Below are positions 39,442-44,989 of a stretch of 44,989 nucleotides of DNA, one piece after another. Location of the stretch: positions 1 to 44,989 of the forward strand of contig NZ_VSRY01000041.1 in NCBI RefSeq assembly GCF_008271805.1, in the 5' to 3' direction. The notes under the pieces are model-generated. The model saw only the letters and a list, made by a program, of their open reading frames with translations. It did not search any database and was not told where the DNA came from. Position 1 is the stretch's first letter. Each line of letters starts with the position of its first letter. Made by a program: the position numbers and the translations under genes. This DNA is from Streptomyces sp. TRM49041 (lineage in GTDB: Bacteria; Actinomycetota; Actinomycetes; Streptomycetales; Streptomycetaceae).

Positions 39442-40130
39442 GACGCCGTCACCTCGCGGGGACCCTCCACCAGGACCTTCCGCATGTCGCGCACCGCGTG
39501 CCAGGTGCCGCGCCAGGTGCCGGTGACCTTGGATCTGCCGGTGCGCGGGAGGTAGGGCACGTCCCGCTCCCGTACCCGCCAGCCGGCGTCGGCGGCGCGG
39601 ACCACCATCTGGAGGGGGTAGCCGCTGCGCCGGTCGGTGAGGCCGAGGGCGAGCAGCTCCGTGCGGCGGGCGGCGCGCATCGGACCGAGGTCGTGGAGGC
39701 GGAGCCCGGTGCGCCGGCGCAGCATCCGTGCGAGCGCGAGGTTCCCGGCGCGGGCGTGCGGGGGCCAGGCTCCCCTGCCCCGCGGGCGGCGGCGGCCGAG
39801 GACGAGGTCGGCGCGGCCGGTGGCCACGTCGTCGGCGAACGGGACGAGGAGACCCGGGTCGAGGGACGCGTCGCAGTCGCAGAAGCAGACGATGTCGGCG
39901 TCGGCGGCGAGGAGCCCGGCGTGGCAGGCGGCGCCGAAGCCGCGCCGGGTCTCGGTGACGACGGTGGCGCCGAGGGAGCGGGCGATGCCGGGGGACCCGT
40001 CGGACGAGCCGTTGTCGACGACGATGGCACGCCAGCCGGGTGGGATGCGCTCGAGCACCCAGGGCAGGGCCTCCGCCTCGTCGAGGCAGGGCAGGACGAT
40101 GTCAGTGGTGAATGCGGTCACGACCTTCAC
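39438..40130 (-). CDS. Family 2 glycosyltransferase
   Basis: 230 aa, ATG 40130. GT-A fold features are clear: DIVLPCLDEAEALPWVLERI (donor site), IVVDNGSSDGSPGIARSLGA (nucleotide binding), the DxD motif in VCFCDCDASLDPG, and the C-terminal acceptor part RTGRSKVTGTWRGTWHAVRD. It resembles dolichol/polyprenyl-phosphate sugar transferases (DPM1-like) but is shorter and has no membrane helix. It could supply the polyprenyl-phosphate sugar used by the GT87-type protein encoded 4 kb away in the same candidate regulon. Confidence 0.9.
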   Translation of the reverse strand: MKVVTAFTTDIVLPCLDEAEALPWVLERIPPGWRAIVVDNGSSDGSPGIARSLGATVVTETRRGFGAACHAGLLAADADIVCFCDCDASLDPGLLVPFADDVATGRADLVLGRRRPRGRGAWPPHARAGNLALARMLRRRTGLRLHDLGPMRAARRTELLALGLTDRRSGYPLQMVVRAADAGWRVRERDVPYLPRTGRSKVTGTWRGTWHAVRDMRKVLVEGPREVTAS

Positions 40131-40162
40131 CGTACGAATCCTGACCGGACATAACGGTCTTC

Positions 40163-40186
40163 GAGTCCTTACGAAACGCGGACGTC
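40163..40186 (-). promoter_or_regulatory. Second copy of the shared 24-nt element, upstream of the GT2 operon
   Basis: On the minus strand GTCCGCGTTTCGTAAGGA (40183-40166), 35 nt before ATG 40130. It matches the element at 36449-36472 at 22 of 24 positions. TACGAA recurs at 40133-40138. It sits between the GT2 operon and the divergent response-regulator gene, so it could serve both. Confidence 0.7.
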
Positions 40187-40246
40187 GCCCGCTTCGCCCC
40201 TCACAGGGGGCGACCGTACGGCCGCTCCGGTGCGACGCTTGTCGGT

Positions 40247-41023
40247 ATGCAGAACGGCGGAGCGACGGAACAGCGGCAGCACGTCCTGGTCGTGGACGAC
40301 GACCCGACGGTCTCCGAGGTGGTGTCCGGCTATCTGGAACGGGCCGGCTTCGGCGTGGACCTGGCCGCCGACGGGCCGGGCGCCCTGTCGGCGGCGGGCG
40401 GGCGGTGGCCGGACCTCGTGGTGCTGGACCTGATGCTGCCCGGCATGGACGGGCTGACCGTCTGCCGGGAGCTGCGGGCGCGGGGCCCCGTACCGGTCAT
40501 CATGCTGACGGCCCGCGCCGACGAGGAGGACCGCATCCTGGGCCTGGAGATCGGCGCGGACGACTACGTCACCAAGCCGTTCTCGCCGCGTGAGCTGGTG
40601 CTGCGGGTCGAGTCGGTGCTGCGGCGCAGCGCCCTGGCGGCCGCGCCGCGCCCCGGGGCGGTGGCGCCGCTGCGGGCGGCGGGCCTGGAGGTCGACACGA
40701 CGGCCCGGCGCGCCACCAAGCAGGGACGGGAGCTGGCGTTGACGCTGCGTGAGTTCGATCTGCTGAGCTACTTCCTCCAGCACCCCGGTCAGGTGTGCGC
40801 CCGGGAGCAGCTGATGCGGGAGGTGTGGGGATGGGACTTCGGGGATCTGTCGACGGTGACCGTCCATGTGCGGCGGCTGCGTGGGAAGGTCGAGGACGAT
40901 CCGGCCCGGCCGCGGCTGATCCAGACGGTGTGGGGCGCGGGGTACCGGTTCGACGCGTCCGGGGCCGCGTCCGGCGCGTCCGGCGCGTCCGGCACCGACG
41001 AGGAGGGTTCCGGCCGTGAGTGA
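40247..41023 (+). CDS. OmpR/PhoB-family response regulator
   Basis: 258 aa, ATG 40247. The receiver domain spans about 12-125 with acidic pocket D17/D18, phospho-acceptor D61 (VVLDLMLPGMDG), T88 region (IMLTARADEEDR) and K110 (YVTKPFSPREL). The winged-helix DNA-binding domain spans about 145-240 (LTLREFDLLSYFLQHPGQVCAREQLMREVWGW; VTVHVRRLRGKVEDDP; VWGAGYRFD). The C-terminal tail is a short Ala/Ser/Gly repeat (ASGASGASG) encoded by GCGTCCGGC repeats. It overlaps the kinase gene by 8 nt. It is divergent from the GT2 operon, with the shared 24-nt element between them, and is the best candidate regulator of that element. Confidence 0.93.
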   Translation: MQNGGATEQRQHVLVVDDDPTVSEVVSGYLERAGFGVDLAADGPGALSAAGGRWPDLVVLDLMLPGMDGLTVCRELRARGPVPVIMLTARADEEDRILGLEIGADDYVTKPFSPRELVLRVESVLRRSALAAAPRPGAVAPLRAAGLEVDTTARRATKQGRELALTLREFDLLSYFLQHPGQVCAREQLMREVWGWDFGDLSTVTVHVRRLRGKVEDDPARPRLIQTVWGAGYRFDASGAASGASGASGTDEEGSGRE

Positions 41024-42182
41024 CTTCCTGCTGATCGCGCTGTACGCGTTCCTGGGCGCCGTGGCGGCGGGCCTGCTGGGCTGGCTGGTGCTGCGGCTGT
41101 CGCGGCGCCGCTCCGTGGCGGTGTCGCTGACCGTCGTCTCGGCCGTGACGGTGACGGCGATGCTGGCGGGGACGCTCGCGGTGTGTCAGGCGATGTTCCT
41201 GTCGTCGCACGATCTGAGCGTGGTGACGACGGTGGTGGCGATGGCCTCCGTCGTGTCGCTGGTGACAGCGGTGCTGCTGGGCCGCCAGGTCGTCGTCCGC
41301 TGCCGCGAACTGGCCGTGGCCGCACGGGATTTCGGGGACGGCGGCACCTTCACGGCGCCCCCCGGTCCGGCCCCCGCCGAGCTGGCGGCGCTGAGCCGGG
41401 AGCTGGCCGCGACCAGTGCGCGGCTGGCCGCGTCACGGGAGCGGGAGCGGGCGTTGGAGGCGTCGCGGCGGGAGCTGGTCGCGTGGATCTCGCACGACCT
41501 GCGGACCCCGCTCGCGGGCCTGCGGGCCATGTCGGAGGCGCTGGAGGACGGTGTCGTCAAGGACCCGGCCCGCTACCACCGGCTGATGCGTACGGAGGTG
41601 GACCGGCTCAACACGATGGTCGGCGACCTGTTCGAGCTGTCCCGCATCCACGCGGGCGCGCTGGCCCTGTCCCCGTCCCGGGTGTCGGTGTACGACCTGG
41701 TGGGCGACGCGCTCGCGGGCGCGGACCCGGTGGCGCGGGAGCACGGGGTGCGGCTGGTAGGTGACCGGCTGGACGCCGTTCCGGTGGAGGTGGACGGCAA
41801 GGAGATGACTCGGGTCCTGGCGAACCTGCTGGTCAACGCGATCCGGCACACCCCGGCCGACGGCACGGTCGCGGTGGCTGCGGAACGCCGGGACGACGAC
41901 ACCGTGGTGCTGTCCGTGACGGACGGCTGCGGCGGCATCCCCGAGGGCGATCTGCCACGGGTGTTCGACACGGGCTGGCGGGGCACCGAGGCCCGTACGC
42001 CTCCGGCCGGTGCCGGGCAGGCTCCCGGGGCGGGCGCGGGACTCGGTCTCGCGATCGTACGGGGCATCGTGGAGGCTCACGCGGGACGCGCGCACGTGCG
42101 GAACGTGGAGGGCGGGTGCCGGTTCGAGGTCACGCTCCCGGCGGCGTCGACCGCGGCCGCGGCGGCCGCGGCGGGCGTGTGA
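41016..42182 (+). CDS. Sensor histidine kinase partner of the response regulator
   Basis: 388 aa. GTG 41016 overlaps the regulator stop (GTGAGTGA). Two membrane segments (ALYAFLGAVAAGLLGWLVL and VVTTVVAMASVVSLVTAVLLG), with a third possible at SVAVSLTVVSAVTVTAMLAGT, leave almost no extracytoplasmic loop, so it may sense a membrane or intracellular signal. HAMP-like/linker, then HisKA with phospho-accepting H160 (AWISHDLRTPLAGLRAMSE), N-box VLANLLVNAIRHTPADG, G1 DGCGGIP, F-box VFDTGW and G2 GAGLGLAIVRGIV. The C-terminus is an Ala run. A strong bidirectional terminator follows. Confidence 0.93.
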   Translation: MSDFLLIALYAFLGAVAAGLLGWLVLRLSRRRSVAVSLTVVSAVTVTAMLAGTLAVCQAMFLSSHDLSVVTTVVAMASVVSLVTAVLLGRQVVVRCRELAVAARDFGDGGTFTAPPGPAPAELAALSRELAATSARLAASRERERALEASRRELVAWISHDLRTPLAGLRAMSEALEDGVVKDPARYHRLMRTEVDRLNTMVGDLFELSRIHAGALALSPSRVSVYDLVGDALAGADPVAREHGVRLVGDRLDAVPVEVDGKEMTRVLANLLVNAIRHTPADGTVAVAAERRDDDTVVLSVTDGCGGIPEGDLPRVFDTGWRGTEARTPPAGAGQAPGAGAGLGLAIVRGIVEAHAGRAHVRNVEGGCRFEVTLPAASTAAAAAAAGV

Positions 42183-42205
42183 GGGTCGGGCGGTCCCGCC
42201 TCCGT

Positions 42206-42247
42206 ACACAGGATGCCCGGCCTCCGAGGAGGCCGGGCATCCTGTGT
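42206..42247. terminator. Bidirectional terminator between the kinase and immunity genes
   Basis: A perfect stem of 19-20 bp: ACACAGGATGCCCGGCCTC (42206-42224) and GAGGCCGGGCATCCTGTGT (42229-42247), with a 4-nt loop. It lies between convergent stops at 42182 and 42262 and would end transcription from both sides. The right flank reads GTGTGTAC. Confidence 0.9.
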
Positions 42248-42261
42248 GTGTACGGCGCCTG

Positions 42262-42696
42262 CTACTCGTCGTCCTCGTACGCGTCGCCGTCCGTGTCGAA
42301 CGGGTCGGCGCCGATCCTCGCGTAGAGGGAGTAGGTGCCGCACTCCGTTCCGCCACGCTCCCAGACGTCACCCGGGGCGTGTGCGTCGCCGGACGTGCCG
42401 GACGGGTCGTCCAGGGTGAGCCACTCCGCCCTCAGGCCGAGCCGCCGCAGCAGCGGCTCGACCGTCGCGCGGAGCACCTGGTCCGGCGCCGCCGCCCTGG
42501 CGGACGGCAGCACGACGAGGAGCTCGCCGAGGAAGCCCCGGCGCAGTCCGGCCGGGTCCGCCGCCTCGAACTCCACGGATCTCGGCGCCAGCTCGGTGAC
42601 GAGCGGCAGGCACGCGGCCATGGCGGCGCCGGCGGTGTCCGTGTCCGGGGTGTTGAGCGCGATCCGGACGACGACGTCGGTCGGTTCGAACAGCAT
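42262..42696 (-). CDS. Putative immunity protein of the polymorphic toxin
   Basis: 144 aa, ATG 42696 sharing one base with the toxin stop (TGATG), so it is translationally coupled. It is acidic, soluble and has no signal peptide: FEPTDVVVRIALNTPDTD, LAPRSVEFEAADPAGLRRG, LRRLGLRAEWLTLDDP, ending DPFDTDGDAYEDDE. No named domain is recognised. Position directly after a toxin, small size and acidic charge are the basis for calling it the cognate immunity protein. It ends just before the shared terminator. Confidence 0.7.
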   Translation of the reverse strand: MLFEPTDVVVRIALNTPDTDTAGAAMAACLPLVTELAPRSVEFEAADPAGLRRGFLGELLVVLPSARAAAPDQVLRATVEPLLRRLGLRAEWLTLDDPSGTSGDAHAPGDVWERGGTECGTYSLYARIGADPFDTDGDAYEDDE

Positions 42697-44989
42697 CAGT
42701 GGGTCACATAGCCTTCCTTCGAGATGTTGGCGTGAGAGTAGTCCTTGCCCTGGTTCTTGCTGCCGGCGAACTTCTCGAAGTTCTTGCCCTTCGGGATCTG
42801 GACGTCCCACTCGTCCTTGCCGTCCTTGGCGCGGGTCCAGATGTTGCCGTACTTGTCCGGGAATCCTCCGCCACGCACCTGGGGCTTGCCCGGGTTCCAG
42901 TCCTTGCGCGGGACGAAGGGCACCGGGCCGTCCGTGGGCAGGTCGAACTTCTTGGCCGTGGCCAGGTACTTCTTGTTCTTGTACGCCTTGCCCGCGTCGC
43001 CCGCGAGCTTGTTCATCAGGGTGAGCGCGTCGTGCCACTGGTTGGGCGACAGATGACGCATGCTCTTGCCCGCGTTCTCCGCCCACTTCAGGTCGGTGGC
43101 GTACTTGGCGAGGTTGTCGAACTTCGCAAGGTACTTGGCGAACTTCGCCGGCTTCGCCAGGGCGTCACCGGCGTACGGGATGAGCGCGGCGAGCGAGAGG
43201 CCGGCGCCGCTGAAGTCGCCCCGGAAGAGGCTCATCAGGCCCGAGGCGCCGTCGCTGACCGGGGTCGGGTCGAAGATGCCGGCGACGTCGAGGACGAGCT
43301 GGGCCACGTCCGCGTTGGACAGGCCGCCTTCGCCCACGAGCTCCTCACCGGTGTCGGGGTAGTCCTGCTCGCCCGTACCGATCTCGGTGTCGGCGTGCTG
43401 CTCGGACTCCTCGGCGATCTTGACGATGGCCGCGATCACCGCCTGGAAGGCCTCCAGGGCCGCCGCCGACGCCGACTTGCCGGCCGCGATGGCCGCGGCG
43501 GCGGCCACGTCGGCCTGCTCGTAGGCGTAGGCGGCGGACATCGAGGCGCTGACCGCCGACGCGGCGGCCTGGCGCGCCGAGGCGCTGGCCGCGTTGGCGG
43601 CCTGGTTCGCGGTGTTCGCCGCCGCCCGGGCCTGGCTGGCGGACTCGGCGGCCCGGGTGGCGGAGGCGTCGGCCTGCGCGGCGGATTCGGCCGCGGCGGT
43701 CGCGTACTCCTGCGCCTTGGCGGACGAGTTCTTCGCCTGCTCGGCATACCCCGCCGCCTCGGCGGCGGCGCCACGCGCCTCGGCCGCGGCCTTGGCGGCC
43801 TCGGCGGCCTGCTTGTCGGCCAGGTACGCCGACTTGGCGGCGTTGGCGACGATCCGGCGCACCTCGGCGACGTGCATGGCCGTGTCGTAGTCCTTCTTCG
43901 CCGCCTTGTACTGGGCGACCTGGACGTAGGCGCGGAGCAGCGTGGGCGGTCCGGCCATGGCGACCTCGGCGGTGGCCTTGGTGTGGGCGCCGCCGGTGTT
44001 CATGACGCGCAGGGTCTCCGCGCGGTCGTCCTCCTCGCGGGCCGTGTGCTGGCCGGTCCTGATGAAGTCGCGCAGCGCCTCGGTGGTGCCGGCGTCGACG
44101 GCGGCGCTGCCCTCCCGGTTCACGGCGGGGCCGCCCGCCTCCATGATCGCCAGCGTGCGGATCCGGTACTCGTCGGCGAGAACGTCGTGCTGGCCGCTGT
44201 CGAGGAACGCCTTGACCTGGGCGTGGTCGCCGGCCAGGGCGGCTTCGGCGGCCGCCTTCATCTCCGCGGAGCCGGTCTGCGCGAGGTGCGTGACCCGGGC
44301 GCGGTCGTCCTGCTCCTCGGCCGTCGCCCTGCCGGAGCGCAGCCATTCCAGGACGTCCTCGTCGGTGCCGGACAGGGCGTCCTCGGCCGCCTTCTTCGTC
44401 CACGGGCCGGCGCTGTCGGCGGACACCAGGTTCAGGGCCGCCTTGCGGCCCTTGGCGAGGGCGGTCGCGGTGTCGGTGCCGTCGGCCGTGGCTTCCTGCA
44501 GGAGCGTGACGGTCTCGGCGGTCCGGCGGGCGGCTTCGGCCTCGTCCCAGGCGAGGGCCTTCTGCTGGGCCTCGTACTTCTGCTTCATCTCCGTGGCGAC
44601 CTGGACCGCGCGGCTCTTGTCCGCGTCCAGCTCGGCCGTCTCGGCCTCGCGGGCGAGCTGCTCGGTGGTGTGCGCCTGGAGGGCGGCCGTGGTGGCCGCC
44701 TTGGACGCCTCGAGCGCCGCGTTGGCGTGCGCGGTGGCCTTCGTGGCCCAGTCGGCGGACTGTCCGGCGGCGTCGGCGGCGGCGTCGGCCGCCTTGGCGG
44801 CGTTCTCGGCGTGCAGGGCAGCGCTGTTGGCGGCGGCGTGCGCCTGCTGTGCCGCGGTGGCGGCGCGGTTGGCGAGGGACTCCGCGGTGTTGGCGGCGCG
44901 GTTGGCGATGGCCGCGGCGTTTCGGGCCTCGGCCGCGGCGGCGGCGGCACGGGCGGCCTGGGCGTCGGCGACCTGCGAGTGCCGGCCCG
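42696..44989 (-). CDS. Polymorphic toxin with ALF-type repeats and an Ntox17-like C-terminal domain (partial, cut by right edge)
   Basis: The gene runs off the right edge; about 764 C-terminal residues are in the window. Reading towards the C-terminus: an Ala-rich coiled coil (AANTAESLANRAATAAQQAH); repeats of the ALF type with KKAAEDALSGTDEDVLEWL, MKAAAEAALAGDHAQVKAFL, VNREGSAAVDAGTTEALRDF and HTKATAEVAMAGPPTLLRAY; a second Ala-rich coiled coil (AASASARQAAASAVSASMSA); a pre-toxin segment (VAGIFDPTPVSDGASG, LSLAALIPYAGDALAKPAKF); and a C-terminal ~60-residue domain with GGGFPDKYGNIWTRAKDGK, EWDVQIPKGKNF and SHANISKEGYVTH. That last part recalls the polymorphic toxin type 17 domain (Ntox17). 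The N-terminal secretion part lies outside. The cell is presumably protected by the overlapping immunity gene. Confidence 0.82.
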   Translation of the reverse strand, partial: GRHSQVADAQAARAAAAAAEARNAAAIANRAANTAESLANRAATAAQQAHAAANSAALHAENAAKAADAAADAAGQSADWATKATAHANAALEASKAATTAALQAHTTEQLAREAETAELDADKSRAVQVATEMKQKYEAQQKALAWDEAEAARRTAETVTLLQEATADGTDTATALAKGRKAALNLVSADSAGPWTKKAAEDALSGTDEDVLEWLRSGRATAEEQDDRARVTHLAQTGSAEMKAAAEAALAGDHAQVKAFLDSGQHDVLADEYRIRTLAIMEAGGPAVNREGSAAVDAGTTEALRDFIRTGQHTAREEDDRAETLRVMNTGGAHTKATAEVAMAGPPTLLRAYVQVAQYKAAKKDYDTAMHVAEVRRIVANAAKSAYLADKQAAEAAKAAAEARGAAAEAAGYAEQAKNSSAKAQEYATAAAESAAQADASATRAAESASQARAAANTANQAANAASASARQAAASAVSASMSAAYAYEQADVAAAAAIAAGKSASAAALEAFQAVIAAIVKIAEESEQHADTEIGTGEQDYPDTGEELVGEGGLSNADVAQLVLDVAGIFDPTPVSDGASGLMSLFRGDFSGAGLSLAALIPYAGDALAKPAKFAKYLAKFDNLAKYATDLKWAENAGKSMRHLSPNQWHDALTLMNKLAGDAGKAYKNKKYLATAKKFDLPTDGPVPFVPRKDWNPGKPQVRGGGFPDKYGNIWTRAKDGKDEWDVQIPKGKNFEKFAGSKNQGKDYSHANISKEGYVTH

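Noticed and set aside
1..44989. CRISPR arrays, IS elements, prophage genes
   Set aside because: No spaced direct repeats of 25-40 nt, no transposase-like ORF and no phage structural genes were found by eye.

Overview
The window is about 45 kb of very GC-rich DNA. Most genes show strong third-position G/C, GTG starts are common, and neighbouring genes often overlap by ATGA or GTGA. The gene content (PknG, a paralogous SSB, paired dynamin-like GTPases, an EttA-type ABC-F protein, an LAETG sortase substrate with a thioester domain, an ALF-repeat-type polymorphic toxin) points to an actinomycete, almost certainly Streptomyces or a close relative. No phage, IS element, CRISPR array or integrase is visible.

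Layout. (1) 1-5.4 kb, plus strand: a Ser/Thr signalling operon with the C-terminus of a PknG-like kinase (cut by the left edge), a PP2C phosphatase, a VWA protein and a zinc-ribbon/FHA protein. (2) 5.5-10 kb: a PCMT-like methyltransferase, truncated globin GlbO, an uncharacterised protein, a hotdog thioesterase and EttA. (3) 10-12.2 kb: a cell-wall-anchored thioester-domain protein and an SSB paralogue. (4) 12.3-15.6 kb: two adjacent dynamin-like GTPases, one with membrane segments. (5) 15.9-18.1 kb: tRNA-Arg(UCU), then a small accessory patch with an RHH-type antitoxin-like gene, its probably frameshifted partner, and an orphan polymorphic-toxin C-terminal fragment with a putative immunity gene.

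(6) 18.3-29.7 kb, minus strand: ten genes, mostly overlapping by 4 nt, read from one promoter at 29687-29715. A Zur-box-like palindrome fills the 17-bp spacer of that promoter. The genes encode an ATP-grasp ligase, a DUF364 protein, a cysteine-synthase-like PLP enzyme, an enolase-superfamily epimerase, an MFS exporter, an SAM methyltransferase and a complete peptide/nickel/opine-type ABC importer. I read this as a candidate zinc-regulated metallophore synthesis, export and re-uptake system. It has the logic of the staphylopine (Cnt) system but different enzymes, and it is the most interesting part of the window.

(7) 29.8-34.7 kb: a large uncharacterised membrane protein, a mercuric-reductase/lipoamide-dehydrogenase-like flavoprotein, CcdA and a TlpA-like lipoprotein. 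(8) 34.8-42.2 kb: a GT87-type mannosyltransferase-like membrane protein, a membrane-anchored sulfite-oxidase-fold molybdoenzyme with a small membrane protein, a convergent operon (GT2, DUF2064, methyltransferase) and an OmpR-type two-component system. An almost identical 24-nt element lies 35 nt upstream of the first gene of each convergent operon, so the block looks like one regulon, perhaps controlled by the adjacent two-component system. (9) 42.3-45 kb: a polymorphic toxin with an Ntox17-like C-terminus (cut by the right edge) and its overlapping putative immunity gene.

Coordinates were read by eye from the sequence. Family names come from recognised motifs and recalled families; no search was run.
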